A DNA stretch of 64,000 nucleotides, taken from NCBI RefSeq assembly GCF_902859895.1, contig NZ_CADIKM010000001.1, positions 434,001 to 498,000 of the forward strand, in the 5' to 3' direction. The position numbers and the translations under genes are program-made. Shown here piece by piece: positions 36,415 to 48,654 of the stretch; within the stretch, counting starts at the first letter, position 1; each line of letters starts with the position of its first letter. The notes below the pieces were generated by a model that saw only the letters and a program-made list of their open reading frames with translations, was not told the DNA's origin and made no database searches. This DNA is from Pararobbsia alpina (lineage in GTDB: Bacteria; Pseudomonadota; Gammaproteobacteria; Burkholderiales; Burkholderiaceae).

Positions 36415-37553
36415 TCCGGCGGTTCGCACAGGCAATCGGCTTGCGGACCGCGGGTGGTCCGCCTCGAGTCGAAAGCAGGGATGAACGCGAACGCGCACAG
36501 GGACGATCGCAAGCATCGCGTGTGCGATATGCGGAAGCAACCCGGCTGCTCAGGCAACTGGCGAGTCTGCTGAAGGCGGGGCTGCCGCTGGCACCCGCCT
36601 TGCAGGTGCTGCAAACGACAGCGCCACGCAACGAGACCCGGCAGTTACTGGTCGAGATCTCCCGTGACGTGTCCCGCGGGCAGGCCTTGTCAAAGGCATT
36701 CGCACGACACCCGCGTGCGTTCGGCAGGCTTTGTTGCGCGCTTGTCGCGGTCGGGGAGGCATCCGGCGGACTCTGCGATGTGCTGTTTCGCATCGCGGCC
36801 CAGCGCGAGAAGGCCGCTGCGCAGTGGGCCAGACTGCGTGGTGCGCTCACCTATCCAGTGTGCCTGCTCACGTGCGGCGCGGCCATTGCGGGTGCACTCA
36901 CGCACTGGGTCGTGCCGACCTTCGCGGACATCTTCGAAAGCTTCGGGGCGTCGCTGCCGCTCGCCACGCGCGTCGTGCTAGAAATCTCGGACACGGTCGG
37001 ACACGTCATGCCCTGGGCCTGCGCGGGCGCCGCGCTGGCCTACCTCGCACTCACGCTTATGCTCAAGCGTTCGCCCCGGCTCCGGTTCGCATGGCATACG
37101 GGGCTGCTGGCCCTGCCTGTCGCAGGCACGCTGATCACGCGCCTGTTCGTCGCGCGATGGTGTCGGGCGCTGGGAACCTTGCTGAGCGCGGGCACGCCGC
37201 TCGCCGATGCGTTCGACGTACTGGCCGATGTCTCGGGCCATCCGGTATTCGATGCGGCGACCCGCGATGCGGGGCGCCGCATCCGGCGCGGTCAGCGGCT
37301 CGCCGACGCGCTGGCATGCACAGGATGTTTTCCGGCGGGCATCGTCCAGCCCATCGCGGTCGCCGAGGAAACCGGGGCGCTCGATCGACTGCTGATCGAT
37401 CTGGCCGATCTGGCCGACCAGGACCTCGATACCGCGCTCGTGTCCGCGGCGACGCTGGTCGAGCCCGCCATCATCGTCATTCTCGGGGCCCTCATCGGCG
37501 GCCTCGTGATCGCCCTCTACCTGCCCATCGTGGAGCTCGGTCATGTGGTTTAA
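36411..37553 (+). CDS. pilC: Type IV pilus inner-membrane platform protein PilC/GspF-like
   Basis: 380 aa. Two T2SSF domains: the first about 50-170 (LLRQLASLLKAGLPLAPALQVLQ; FGRLCCALVAVGEASGGL), the second about 240-370 (WCRALGTLLSAGTPLADAFDVL; GIVQPIAVAEETGALDRLL). Membrane segments lie near 150-172, 190-220 and at the C terminus (EPAIIVILGALIGGLVIALYLPIV). It forms the inner-membrane base on which PilB acts. The start ATG 36411 overlaps the pilB stop (ATGA). The N-terminal 45 residues are Arg-rich and variable. It is 39 nt before the pilD frame. The PilC/GspF distinction cannot be settled without the pilin and secretin genes, which are not in this window. Confidence 0.9.
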   Translation: MIRRFAQAIGLRTAGGPPRVESRDERERAQGRSQASRVRYAEATRLLRQLASLLKAGLPLAPALQVLQTTAPRNETRQLLVEISRDVSRGQALSKAFARHPRAFGRLCCALVAVGEASGGLCDVLFRIAAQREKAAAQWARLRGALTYPVCLLTCGAAIAGALTHWVVPTFADIFESFGASLPLATRVVLEISDTVGHVMPWACAGAALAYLALTLMLKRSPRLRFAWHTGLLALPVAGTLITRLFVARWCRALGTLLSAGTPLADAFDVLADVSGHPVFDAATRDAGRRIRRGQRLADALACTGCFPAGIVQPIAVAEETGALDRLLIDLADLADQDLDTALVSAATLVEPAIIVILGALIGGLVIALYLPIVELGHVV

Positions 37554-37649
37554 CGGCGTACGATACGCAACTCCCGACAGCGCTGGTGTAGCATGGGCGG
37601 CCTTTCCTGCCGCGCGTCGGCGCGCCCCTTTGCCTTGCTCTCGTCCACG

Positions 37650-38684
37650 ATGCTGACCGGTCTGACCTCACTGTTCGACGGCTTTACGCTGATGCCCGTC
37701 GCCATCCAATACGCGTTCGTGATTGCGTTCGGACTGGTGATCGGCAGCTTCGTCACCGTCGTCGTGCATCGCGTGCCCCGGGTGCTCGAACGCAACTGGG
37801 ACACGAGTGTCGCCGAGTATCTCGAGGAGCGGACAAACGCGGCAATGGCCTCGGCCGAGGCGGACGAAACCACCGTCACCCAGGATAGGGCTGTACCGGG
37901 CCGCCGCAGCCGCGGGAGCGAGTTTGCCCCCACCGAAGCCGCCGCGCGAGCCGACACGCCCGCCGGCAAAGCCAAGGGCGCCGAGACCTACAATCTCATG
38001 CATCCGGGTTCGCATTGCGATGCGTGCGGGCATCGCCTGCGGGTGTGGGAGAACATTCCAGTGCTCAGCTATCTGTTGCTGCGCGGACGCTGCGGCAGTT
38101 GCCATACGCGCATTTCGATCCGCTACCCGCTGCTCGAACTCGCCAGCGGCTTGCTCGCCGCACTTGCGTGGTGGCGTTTCGGACCGGGCTTCGCGGCGAT
38201 CGCGGCCTTCGGATTCGCCGCGGTCGCGCTGACGCTGAGCTGCATCGACTGGGAGACCGGGCTGCTGCCTGATGCGATCACGCTGCCCTTCCTCTGGGCC
38301 GGACTGCTGATCAATCTGGATCCGTCCTTCGCCACGCTCGGCGATGCGGTGATCGGTGCCGCCGCGGGATACGTCTTTCTGTGGTGCGTCTACTGGGGGT
38401 TCTGGTGGTGGCGCGGGGTCGAGGGCATCGGCCATGGCGACCTCAAGCTGTTCGCGGCACTCGGCGCATGGCTCGGCTGGACCGGCCTCGTTCAGGTGCT
38501 TGTTCTGGCCTCGGCCGCGGGTGCACTGGTCGGCCTGGCCATGCTTGCGACCCGCCGCATGAAACGCGACGAGCCGCTGCCATTCGGGCCCTTTCTCGCT
38601 GTTGCCGGCTGCATCACCCTGTTCGCCGGCACGCCCTTCTGGCCGTCGCTCCCCCTGTACGGTAGCGCGGGCCTCGGAGGTTGA
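37650..38684 (+). CDS. pilD: Prepilin leader peptidase/N-methyltransferase PilD
   Basis: About 344 aa from ATG 37650; an ATG at 37593 in the same frame is possible. The inner-membrane enzyme cleaves the leader of type IV prepilins and methylates the new N terminus. The N-terminal segment is [23 protein letters not shown] cytoplasmic loop has the zinc tetracysteine (CDACGH and CGSCHTR). Catalytic Asp residues sit in [16 protein letters not shown] and [11 protein letters not shown] (the GxGD motif). Between VLERNW and the first CxxC there are about 65 extra residues ([16 protein letters not shown] and an Ala/Arg-rich stretch), longer than in most PilD. It follows pilC by under 100 nt and precedes coaE, the standard pilBCD-coaE order. 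Confidence 0.92.
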   Translation: MLTGLTSLFDGFTLMPVAIQYAFVIAFGLVIGSFVTVVVHRVPRVLERNWDTSVAEYLEERTNAAMASAEADETTVTQDRAVPGRRSRGSEFAPTEAAARADTPAGKAKGAETYNLMHPGSHCDACGHRLRVWENIPVLSYLLLRGRCGSCHTRISIRYPLLELASGLLAALAWWRFGPGFAAIAAFGFAAVALTLSCIDWETGLLPDAITLPFLWAGLLINLDPSFATLGDAVIGAAAGYVFLWCVYWGFWWWRGVEGIGHGDLKLFAALGAWLGWTGLVQVLVLASAAGALVGLAMLATRRMKRDEPLPFGPFLAVAGCITLFAGTPFWPSLPLYGSAGLGG

Positions 38685-38685
38685 C

Positions 38686-39507
38686 ATGGAACACGAACGG
38701 TTGAAGTCGGGGCACCTGTTTTCAGTCGGGCTGACCGGCGGTATCGGCAGCGGCAAGACGCTGGTCGCCGACCGTTTCGCGTCGCTGGGTGCGACGATCA
38801 TCGATTCCGACGTGCTCGCCCATACCGTGACCGCGCCCGGTGGCGCCGCGATGCCCGCGATCGAAGCAGCCTTCGGCCGCGAATTCGTTGCAGCCGACGG
38901 CTCGCTCGACCGCGCCCGCATGCGCGCCCTCGTGTTTAGCGACAGCGAGGCTAAACGTCGGCTCGAATCGATCACCCATCCGCTGATCCGCGCCGCGAGC
39001 GAGGCCGCCGCACGTGCCGCAACCGGGCCCTACCGGATCTTCGTGATCCCGCTGCTCGTGGAATCGCTTGGTCTGGCGCGCGACGGCGCTGTCCCGGTGT
39101 CGGCAAACGCCGCATCGGGCATGCATCCTGCTGCACCGGACGCAGCGCTGCAGCCTGAGAATCGCTCGGGCGAGTCACCGCGTCGGCGAAGCGGCGGCCC
39201 GGCTTCCGACCTCGAAGACCCCGTGCAAGACGCCCCAGGCGATCGCCTGCAAGACCGCCTGAAAGGCCGCTTCGATCGGGTGCTCGTGGTCGACTGCGCA
39301 CCCGAAACACAGATCGAGCGGGTCATGCGACGCAACGGCTTCAGTCGCGCACAGGTCGAAGCCATCATCGCGCGGCAGGCGAGCCGATCCGGGCGGCTCG
39401 CGCTCGCCGATGACGTGATCGAAAACGACAAAGCCAGCACTGACGCGGTTTATGAGAAGGTTGACGCACTTCATCGTCGCTATCTCGCCCTCGCGGGGGC
39501 GAGATAG
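38686..39507 (+). CDS. coaE: Dephospho-CoA kinase with internal insertion
   Basis: 273 aa against about 200-206 in most bacteria. It catalyses the last step of coenzyme A synthesis. The P-loop is [11 protein letters not shown] (residues 15-25), then [11 protein letters not shown] (Asp of the substrate site), SITHPLIR and FVIPLLVES. The conserved frame resumes at [24 protein letters not shown] and [17 protein letters not shown]. Between them, residues about 131-194 are a Pro/Ala/Arg/Asp-rich insertion ([20 protein letters not shown] and following) with repeated small acidic-polar blocks. It replaces a short loop near the lid domain and is very likely disordered. The start is ATG 38686 with GGAGG 7 nt upstream. 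No frameshift is seen. A perfect 12-bp hairpin overlaps the stop codon. Confidence 0.94.
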   Translation: MEHERLKSGHLFSVGLTGGIGSGKTLVADRFASLGATIIDSDVLAHTVTAPGGAAMPAIEAAFGREFVAADGSLDRARMRALVFSDSEAKRRLESITHPLIRAASEAAARAATGPYRIFVIPLLVESLGLARDGAVPVSANAASGMHPAAPDAALQPENRSGESPRRRSGGPASDLEDPVQDAPGDRLQDRLKGRFDRVLVVDCAPETQIERVMRRNGFSRAQVEAIIARQASRSGRLALADDVIENDKASTDAVYEKVDALHRRYLALAGAR

Positions 39508-39508
39508 C
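39479..39508 (+). other. Strong hairpin over the coaE stop codon
   Basis: Perfect 12-bp stem (39479-39490 with 39497-39508), 6-nt loop, including the TAG at 39505-39507. No T run follows, so it is not a standard intrinsic terminator. It may protect the mRNA 3' end or slow ribosomes at the stop. Confidence 0.7.
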
Positions 39509-39589
39509 TGCGCTCCATCATTGCGACGCGCCCAATGCCGGCATTAGAATGTGCGAATACTTCAACCCCGATCCCGGTAAAGGCGAGCA

Positions 39590-40345
39590 TTGATCCTCTA
39601 CGAGTATCCGTTCAACGAGCGAATCCGAACGCTGTTGCGGCTCGAAGATCTGTTCGACCGCTTCTCTTTTTTCCTGCACCAGGAAGATCCCCGTGAGCAT
39701 CATGTCGCGTTGACGACGCTCTTTGAGATCTCCGAAGTGGCCGGGCGCTCCGACCTCAAGTCCGATCTGCTCAAGGAACTTGAACGACAGCGCGTCACGC
39801 TCACGCCGTTTCGCGACAACGCCGAGATCGAACAGTCGACGCTCGAGGTCGTGCTCGGCGAAATCGAAGCGACCCTCGCGAATCTGAACCAGATGCAGGG
39901 CAAGGCAACGCAGCACCTTGGCGACAATGAGTGGCTCACGAGTATTCGCAGCCGCGCGATCATCCCGGGCGGGACCTGTCGTTTCGATCTGCCCTCGTAC
40001 TATGCGTGGCAACAACTCTCCGTCGAGCAGCGCCGCAACGACATCGCAAAGTGGGTCATGCCGCTCTTGCCGCTGCGCGATGCGGCCACGATCGTGCTGC
40101 GTCTCGCGCGTGAGTCGGGGCAGTCCGCCAAGGTGATGGCCGTGCAGGGCAGCTATCAGCAGATGCTGTCCGGACGGACCTATCATCTGATGCAGGTTCG
40201 TGTCCCCGATGAAGCGCGGGTGATTCCCGAGGCGAGCGCGAACAAATACATGCTATGGGTGCGGTTCACGACCCAGGGGGGCGATCTGCGTCCCCGTGCG
40301 GTCGATAGCGACGTCCCGTTCGAATTGACACTCTGTACGCTGTAG
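39590..40345 (+). CDS. zapD: Cell division protein ZapD
   Basis: 251 aa. ZapD binds the FtsZ C terminus and bundles FtsZ filaments at mid-cell. The sequence is conserved throughout: [69 protein letters not shown] and [10 protein letters not shown]. The start is TTG at 39590 with AGG 8 nt upstream; no ATG could supply the conserved N terminus. Position between coaE and yacG matches the usual cluster. Its partner FtsZ is encoded 8 kb downstream in the same window. Confidence 0.95.
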   Translation: MILYEYPFNERIRTLLRLEDLFDRFSFFLHQEDPREHHVALTTLFEISEVAGRSDLKSDLLKELERQRVTLTPFRDNAEIEQSTLEVVLGEIEATLANLNQMQGKATQHLGDNEWLTSIRSRAIIPGGTCRFDLPSYYAWQQLSVEQRRNDIAKWVMPLLPLRDAATIVLRLARESGQSAKVMAVQGSYQQMLSGRTYHLMQVRVPDEARVIPEASANKYMLWVRFTTQGGDLRPRAVDSDVPFELTLCTL

Positions 40346-40413
40346 AGCCGATAAGGCGGGCGTCATGGACCCGCCTCCTTGCTTGCAGCGGCTTGACTTG
40401 AAGAGAGAAGGCG

Positions 40414-40605
40414 ATGACTACCTTCGTGAACTGCCCGACCTGCGGGAAGAAGGTCCCGTGGGCCGCCGAAAGCACCTTCCGGCCATTCTGCTCGGAGCGC
40501 TGCAAACAGATCGACCTCGGCGCCTGGGCCGCCGAAAAATACACGATCGCAGGCAAGACCGACGAAGAAAACCCTGACGGATCACCGAAGGACGAACTCA
40601 ACTAG
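40414..40605 (+). CDS. yacG: DNA gyrase inhibitor YacG (zinc protein)
   Basis: 63 aa. A zinc finger built by CPTCGKKV near the N terminus and [15 protein letters not shown] further on (CxxC and CxxxC), the YacG signature. In E. coli YacG binds GyrB and inhibits gyrase. The tail ([15 protein letters not shown]) is acidic and flexible. AAGG lies a few bases before the ATG. It follows zapD after 68 nt, a common pairing with coaE, and converges on the Nudix gene. Confidence 0.95.
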   Translation: MTTFVNCPTCGKKVPWAAESTFRPFCSERCKQIDLGAWAAEKYTIAGKTDEENPDGSPKDELN

Positions 40606-40637
40606 GGCGGTCGGACAAGCGGCGACCCAGCCTGCCT

Positions 40638-41066
40638 TCAGGCCGATTCGGTCAACCAGTCCAGTACCGGAACCGTCGCCGGCAACAAGGGATCGACGCT
40701 GATCGGTTGCCGCTGCCACGCGAAGGCCTGCCCTTCACGGCCGACGAGTTCGCCTTCCCACTGGGTGACCTTGCAGAAATAGAGCCGCACATAGGCGTGC
40801 GGATAGTCGTGCTCGAGCACACGCCACCGCTCGCAGTTGCCGATCGTGATGCCCAGCTCTTCGTGAAGTTCGCGGCCCAGCGCGGCCTCGACCGATTCAC
40901 CGGCCTCGAGCTTGCCGCCCGGAAACTCCCAGTAACCTTCATAGGGCTTGCCCGCCGGACGCTGCGCAAGCAGGAAACGCCCGTCCGGCTCGATCAGGAT
41001 GCCGACCGCGACTTCGGTCACAGGGCGCCCGTCGGGCGCCTGGCCTTGCTCAGCGGCGAGCTTCAT
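40638..41066 (-). CDS. mutT: Nudix hydrolase, MutT-like
   Basis: 142 aa from ATG 41066. The complete Nudix box begins GGKLEAGESVEAALGRELHE and continues ELGI; upstream TEVAVGILIEPDGRFLLAQRPAGKPYEGYWEFPGG is the MutT pattern, and the C terminus (FAWQRQPISVDPLLPATVPVLDWL) also fits. It is predicted to hydrolyse 8-oxo-dGTP, preventing A-to-C changes, though other Nudix substrates are possible. The ATG shares one base with the stop of the upstream ATPase gene (TGATG), so translation is coupled. The ORF reads 13 codons further upstream inside the ATPase gene and is not the start. It converges on yacG. Confidence 0.88.
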   Translation of the reverse strand: MKLAAEQGQAPDGRPVTEVAVGILIEPDGRFLLAQRPAGKPYEGYWEFPGGKLEAGESVEAALGRELHEELGITIGNCERWRVLEHDYPHAYVRLYFCKVTQWEGELVGREGQAFAWQRQPISVDPLLPATVPVLDWLTESA

Positions 41067-41929
41067 CACTGCTGCCGTCCCGACCAGTCGCGCGCAAACT
41101 GCCATGCAACCCGGCCGGAACGCGAACCGCGTTCGAGTGCCCAGACGAGCGCGTCACCGCGCGCGGCCGCGACATCGTCGTCGGTGCGGCCGAAATGCTT
41201 CATCCAGTGCGCGACGATCGAGAGATAGTCGTCCTGCTTGAACGGATAGAAGCTCACCCACAAACCGAATCGCTCGGACAAGGAGATCTTCTCTTCGATG
41301 ACCTCGCCCGGATGGATCTCGCCGTCGTTCGTATGCTTGTAGCTCTCGTTGTCGCTCATGTACTCGGGGAGCAGATGGCGGCGATTCGAGGTCGCATAGA
41401 TCAGCACATTGTCCGATTGCGCGGCAATCGAACCATCGAGCGCGACCTTGAGTGCCTTGTAGCCCGACTCGCCTTCTTCGAACGACAAGTCGTCGCAGAA
41501 CACGATAAACCGCTCGGGCCGCGTAGTGATCAGGTCGACGATATCGCCGAGGTCGTGCAGGTCGTCCTTGTCGACTTCGATCAGGCGCAGGCCCTGGTCC
41601 TTGAACTGGTTCAGGCAGGCCTTGATCAGCGACGACTTGCCGGTACCCCGCGCGCCGGTCAGCAGCACGTTGTTGGCAGGCTGGCTCATCACGAACTGAC
41701 GCGTGTTCTGTTCGATCAGGTGTTTCTGCCGCTCGATGTTCTGAAGATCGTCGAGGCCGATCAGGGAAATGTTCGGCACCGGCTGCAGATAGCCCCGCCC
41801 CTGCCGCGTGCGCCAGCGAAAGGCGACAGCCGAATCCCAGGTGATCTCGGGAGCCGTCGGCGGCAGCAGGGTTTCAAGACGACCGAGCAGTTGCTCGGCG
41901 CGGCTCAGGAATTGTTCAAGTTTGTCCAT
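41066..41929 (-). CDS. DUF815-family P-loop ATPase
   Basis: 287 aa. AAA-like ATPase: Walker A NVLLTGARGTGKSSLIKA (about 87-104), Walker B RFIVFCDDLSFEEGE, sensor-like YATSNRRHLLPEYMSDNE. The family (DUF815, PF05673) is conserved in beta-proteobacteria beside mutT and argJ, but its cellular role is unknown. There are no membrane segments or signal peptide. The start is ATG 41929 (MDKLEQFLSRAEQLLGRLE, a helical N terminus). The mutT-like gene overlaps its stop by 1 nt, suggesting a shared job or merely shared expression. It is preceded by argJ on the same strand after 99 nt. Confidence 0.88.
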   Translation of the reverse strand: MDKLEQFLSRAEQLLGRLETLLPPTAPEITWDSAVAFRWRTRQGRGYLQPVPNISLIGLDDLQNIERQKHLIEQNTRQFVMSQPANNVLLTGARGTGKSSLIKACLNQFKDQGLRLIEVDKDDLHDLGDIVDLITTRPERFIVFCDDLSFEEGESGYKALKVALDGSIAAQSDNVLIYATSNRRHLLPEYMSDNESYKHTNDGEIHPGEVIEEKISLSERFGLWVSFYPFKQDDYLSIVAHWMKHFGRTDDDVAAARGDALVWALERGSRSGRVAWQFARDWSGRQQ

Positions 41930-42028
41930 GCGACAGTGTGATAAACCAGTGTTGCGGCCGGCTGCGGCCGACCGGAGTGAGCATCCAGTGCCCGCGCCCG
42001 GCAGGATGGCCGGGCACGCGATCCCGTA

Positions 42029-43267
42029 CTATGACCGATAGTCCGCGTTGATGCTCACGTAGTCGTGCGACAGATCGCAGGTCCAGATCGTCGCTTCCGC
42101 CTCGCCGCGCCCGAGGCGCAGGCGCACGGTGATTTCAGCCTGCTTCATCACGCGCTGGCCGTCTTCCTCGCGATAGTCGGGGTTGCGTCCGCCGCCCTTC
42201 GCGACCAGCACCTCGTCGAGATAGAGGTCCGTGCGGCTCACATCGAGATCGTCGATGCCCGCATAACCGACCGCGCACAGGATACGGCCGAGGTTCGGGT
42301 CCGATGCGAAGAAGGCCGTCTTGACGAGCGGTGAATGGGCGATCGAATAAGCGATCCTCCGGCATTCCGCGACGTCCGCACCGCCTTCGACCTTGACCGT
42401 GATGAACTTGGTCGCGCCCTCACCATCGCGCACGATCAGTTGCGAGAGCGACTGTGCGGTGGCCGTCACCGCATCGCGGAGCGCGACGTAGGCCGGATCG
42501 GCCGTCGAAGTGATGGCAGGCAGCGAGGCGCGGCCCGAGGCCATGATGATGAACGAGTCATTGGTCGACGTATCGCCGTCGATCGTGATGCAGTTGAACG
42601 AGCGGTCGGCGACGTACTTGACCATCTCGTCGAGCACGGGCTGCGCAAGCTTCGCATCGATCGCCAGGAAGCCCAGCATCGTTGCCATGTTCGGACGGAT
42701 CATGCCAGCGCCTTTGCTGATGCCCGTCATCGTCACGGTATGACCGTCGATCGTGACCTGCGCCGACACCGCCTTCGGCAAGGTGTCGGTCGTCATGATC
42801 GACTGCGCGCCGAGATACCAGTTGGCGGCGTCGCGATGCGCGAGTGCGTCGGGCAGCGCCGCCTTGACGCGATCGACGGGCAGCGGCTCGAGAATCACAC
42901 CCGTCGAGAACGGCAGGATCTGTTCGGCGCGCAAACCCGTGAGGCGCGCAAGTTCGGCACAGGTCGCGCGCGCATCGGCGAGGCCCGGCTCGCCGGTGCC
43001 TGCGTTCGCATTGCCCGTGTTGATCACGAGTGCGCGAATGCCGCCGCTTGCCTGCACCTTCGCGAGATGCTCGCGGCAAACGATCACGGGTGCCGCGCAA
43101 AAGCGATTGGCCGTGAATACGCCGGCAACCGTCGCGCCCTCATCAAGCGAGATGACGAGTACGTCCTTGCGATTCGGCTTTCGGATATGACCTTCGGCCC
43201 AGCCGAGCGTGACGCCGGCGACGGGGTGAAGTTGAGCAGGGTCGATCGAGGGGAAATTGACGGCCAT
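42029..43267 (-). CDS. argJ: Bifunctional ornithine acetyltransferase/N-acetylglutamate synthase ArgJ
   Basis: 412 aa. In arginine synthesis it moves the acetyl group from N-acetylornithine to glutamate, and may also use acetyl-CoA. The proenzyme self-cleaves before Thr196 in [10 protein letters not shown], giving alpha and beta chains; [11 protein letters not shown] and the ending [13 protein letters not shown]-like [15 protein letters not shown] are conserved. The start is ATG 43267 ([19 protein letters not shown]); the longer frame upstream covers the terminator region and is rejected. It is downstream of secA but separated by an intrinsic terminator, so it probably has its own promoter between 43268 and 43326. 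Bifunctionality cannot be told from sequence with certainty. Confidence 0.96.
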   Translation of the reverse strand: MAVNFPSIDPAQLHPVAGVTLGWAEGHIRKPNRKDVLVISLDEGATVAGVFTANRFCAAPVIVCREHLAKVQASGGIRALVINTGNANAGTGEPGLADARATCAELARLTGLRAEQILPFSTGVILEPLPVDRVKAALPDALAHRDAANWYLGAQSIMTTDTLPKAVSAQVTIDGHTVTMTGISKGAGMIRPNMATMLGFLAIDAKLAQPVLDEMVKYVADRSFNCITIDGDTSTNDSFIIMASGRASLPAITSTADPAYVALRDAVTATAQSLSQLIVRDGEGATKFITVKVEGGADVAECRRIAYSIAHSPLVKTAFFASDPNLGRILCAVGYAGIDDLDVSRTDLYLDEVLVAKGGGRNPDYREEDGQRVMKQAEITVRLRLGRGEAEATIWTCDLSHDYVSINADYRS

Positions 43268-43326
43268 CGTGTGCGCTTCGGATCGAACGGGCCATCGGCC
43301 GCCGGACGACGGCGCGGCCCCGAGAG

Positions 43327-43349
43327 AAAAAACCCGCGCCGGGCGCGGG
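43327..43349 (-). terminator. Intrinsic terminator of secA
   Basis: Perfect 7-bp stem CCCGCGC (43333-43339) with GCGCGGG (43343-43349), 3-nt loop. On the minus strand six T follow (A run 43327-43332). A second hairpin without T run (ACCCCGC/GCGGGGT) lies closer to the secA stop, near 43387-43402. Confidence 0.82.
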
Positions 43350-43414
43350 ATCGGGCTATCGGCCCCGGACTGCGCCGGGCCGGCGTGAACCCCGCAAGCG
43401 GGGTCCACGGTGAA

Positions 43415-46243
<2,829 letters not shown>

Positions 46244-46453
46244 CGGATCGTCTGCGTCGTGGCGCGCCAGCGCGCCCCGCCGGCTTGGCCTCGGGGTTTG
46301 CAAAGGCGGGATTTTAACACGCTGTACCCGGCAACCCTTGTGTCAGAAATGCCGATTCCCAAAGGGAATTCGGGGCCCGCAACGCACCCCGGGTACAACC
46401 CAGAAAGCTACAATGATTCCGTTAATCGAAATTTTCAAGAACCGGCGCGCCGC

Positions 46454-46969
46454 GTGAAGCCCTTTTCGTCTTCTTCGTCCTCTCCTTCGTCGTTTTCGCC
46501 ATCCGGAACGACGGCCGGCCGTTCATCGCGCCGCTCGCCTCGTTCTGCACGCGCAGTCAGCGACCTGCTCGGCGAAACCGATGCGCTCGCCGCGCTGCGC
46601 GCGGGCATGCGGCAGGTCGAGGCGCTCGAAAACGACCTCGTGACGCTGCTGCCCGACTATCTCGCCCCGCATGTATCGGTCGGCGCAATCAAAGGGGAAG
46701 TGCTGACGATCTTTGCCGGCCACAGTGCGCTCGCGGCACGGCTTCGCCATCTCGAACGCGGACTGGTGCAGGACCTCCAGCAGCGCGGCTGGCCCGTTAG
46801 TGGATTCAAGGTCAAGGTACGCCCGGTCATGAAACCACCCGCCGTGCCCAAGCAGGCGAAGGTCTCCGCGGCCGGCGTCGAATGCCTGCGCACGTTCGCC
46901 GACGGCCTCGAGGCTTCACCGCTGCGCGACGCGCTGGAGCGAATGGTCGCGCGGCACAAGCGACCCTGA
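46454..46969 (+). CDS. DciA-like protein (DUF721)
   Basis: 171 aa from GTG 46454 (VKPFSSSSS). The DUF721 core begins near SDLLGETDALAALRAGMRQVEALENDLVTLLPDYL, then HVSVGAIKGEVLTIFAGHSALAARLRHLERGLVQDLQQRGWPV and KVKVRPV. DUF721 proteins include DciA, which helps load the replicative helicase DnaB in bacteria lacking DnaC; the beta-proteobacterial member is inferred to do the same. The first 35 residues are Ser/Arg-rich and probably disordered. An in-frame ATG at 46349 would add 35 residues of non-conserved sequence. It is divergent from secA and convergent with lpxC. The functional call is by family only. Confidence 0.83.
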   Translation: MKPFSSSSSSPSSFSPSGTTAGRSSRRSPRSARAVSDLLGETDALAALRAGMRQVEALENDLVTLLPDYLAPHVSVGAIKGEVLTIFAGHSALAARLRHLERGLVQDLQQRGWPVSGFKVKVRPVMKPPAVPKQAKVSAAGVECLRTFADGLEASPLRDALERMVARHKRP

Positions 46970-47175
46970 AGGGTCGGCCTGTAACTAGCTATTTGATTTA
47001 TTGCGACAAGAATATCTTATAAAAAGATCGCAATTCTTAATCGTGTCTCACGGCAATAGCGTGTTAAATCCGTAGGCGTAGGCTCTGCGCGCGCCGGCGC
47101 TAAATACCGTTGAGTATCGCCAGGCTTGCCTACGGCCCCCGTCGAGCGAGGCTTTACGTCGCGCAAGCCAAGATA

Positions 47176-48093
47176 TCAGGCAAATACGGCCTGCGTGTCG
47201 TACTCGAAACCGCGCGGCGCTGCCTTGATGTCCTCGAACGTGACGACCTCGTAGGCATCGTTCTGCGCGAGCAACTCGCGCAGCAACGCATTATTCAGGC
47301 CGTGACCCGACTTGTAGGCGGTGTACGACGCCAGCAGCGGGTGACCGATCACATACAGATCGCCGATCGCATCGAGCATCTTGTGCTTGGCGAACTCGTC
47401 GCTATAACGCAAACCGTCATTGTTCAGGATCCGGTACTCGTCGAGCACGATCGCGTTGTCCATGCTGCCGCCGCGCGCGAGACCAAGCTCGCGCATCTGT
47501 TCGACTTCATGCGCAAAGCCAAACGTGCGTGCACGCGAAATCTCGCGCACATACGAGGTATCGGCGAAATCGACTTCGCATTCCTGGCCGGTCTTGTTGA
47601 CCGCCGGATGACGAAAATCGATCGTGAACTTGAGATGAAAGCCGAAGTAGGGTTCGAGACGTGCGAATTTGTCGCCTTCTCGCACTTCGACCGCCTTCTT
47701 GACCTTGATGAACTTCTTGGGCACATCCTGTTGTTCGATGCCAGCCGACTGAATCAGAAAGACGAACGAGGCCGCACTGCCGTCCATGATCGGAATTTCT
47801 TCAGCAGTCACGTCGACGTACAGATTGTCGATACCCAGGCCGGCGCAAGCCGACATGATGTGCTCGATAGTCGACACCCGGGCGCCCTCGCGCTGGAGCA
47901 CCGACGCCAGGCGTGTATCGCCGATGCTCATGGCCCGCGCGGGAATCTCGATAGACTGAGGCAGATCGACACGCGTAAAGACGATGCCGGTATCGGGGCC
48001 TGCGGGTCGCAATGTCAATTCGACTTTGCGACCTGAGTGCAGACCGATGCCGACCGTTTTGACGATCGATTTAATGGTTCGCTGCTTCAGCAT
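47176..48093 (-). CDS. lpxC: UDP-3-O-acyl-N-acetylglucosamine deacetylase LpxC
   Basis: 305 aa, normal length. It performs the committed step of lipid A synthesis, a zinc-dependent deacetylation. The zinc ligands are His78 (STIEHIMSA), His237 and Asp241 ([12 protein letters not shown]); His264 in KSGHGLNN is the general acid. The N terminus [21 protein letters not shown] is conserved. A perfect -10 element lies about 57 nt upstream on the same strand. It follows ftsZ at the end of the dcw run after a 561-bp gap, so it is likely transcribed separately. FtsH-dependent turnover seen in E. coli uses a C-terminal tag; the tail here, QAVFA, also ends in non-polar residues. Confidence 0.97.
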   Translation of the reverse strand: MLKQRTIKSIVKTVGIGLHSGRKVELTLRPAGPDTGIVFTRVDLPQSIEIPARAMSIGDTRLASVLQREGARVSTIEHIMSACAGLGIDNLYVDVTAEEIPIMDGSAASFVFLIQSAGIEQQDVPKKFIKVKKAVEVREGDKFARLEPYFGFHLKFTIDFRHPAVNKTGQECEVDFADTSYVREISRARTFGFAHEVEQMRELGLARGGSMDNAIVLDEYRILNNDGLRYSDEFAKHKMLDAIGDLYVIGHPLLASYTAYKSGHGLNNALLRELLAQNDAYEVVTFEDIKAAPRGFEYDTQAVFA

Positions 48094-48654
48094 GTCGGAC
48101 TCTTTACTTTATAAAAAATCGCAATCGCGACTCGATTCTTAATAGTCGGATTATAGCTGCTTTTCCTACCCATACCGTTTCGAACTGTTTCGCGACATTA
48201 CGACTGTTGCGCCCCAGCCATGGCGGTCCTTGCCTCTTTTACGAGTGTGTGTTGCGCGCCTATTGGCGGCGCCGACCGCTCGAACGGAGGCACGTCGAGC
48301 GGCCGGACACATCTTCTAATGCACTTCTCTTGCACGTCATGATGAGAGCAGCAAGCTCCGTACCACACAGTGCTGTCGCGGCGTCGAAGTCTTACCCGTT
48401 CGCGCACCCTGCCCGAGGCGCAAAAACGGCACTGTTCACCATGCCCGGCGTGCGGCGTCCCCGTTGACTCCGCAACACCCCTCGTCGGGCGACACCCATC
48501 CGTCGCAACCCAGGGTTGCGCTGGCACGTGCCGACGTCGACAACTCACCTCCCAGCTCAGGAGGCCAGAAATTTCGTGCGGAGGGTTCAGGCGGACGATA
48601 GTCGGCCGCCGAAGCTGTCCGCAGACATTCCCGCTTCAACAGTTCATTCAATGC
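48094..48654. other. ftsZ-lpxC intergenic region
   Basis: 561 bp without a recognisable gene. From the ftsZ side it holds a perfect inverted repeat CGCAACCC/GGGTTGCG (48504-48520), a 10-bp palindrome GGCACGTGCC (48523-48532), a hairpin with 8-bp arms CCGCTCGA/TCGAGCGG (48276-48302), and the lpxC promoter near 48150. None of the hairpins has a T run. Short ORFs in this region have no family resemblance. Confidence 0.55.
48150..48155 (-). promoter_or_regulatory. Likely -10 element of lpxC
   Basis: TATAAT on the minus strand, about 57 nt before the lpxC ATG, in an A/T-rich stretch. No good -35 at 16-18 bp, so it may need an activator or extended contacts. Confidence 0.55.
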
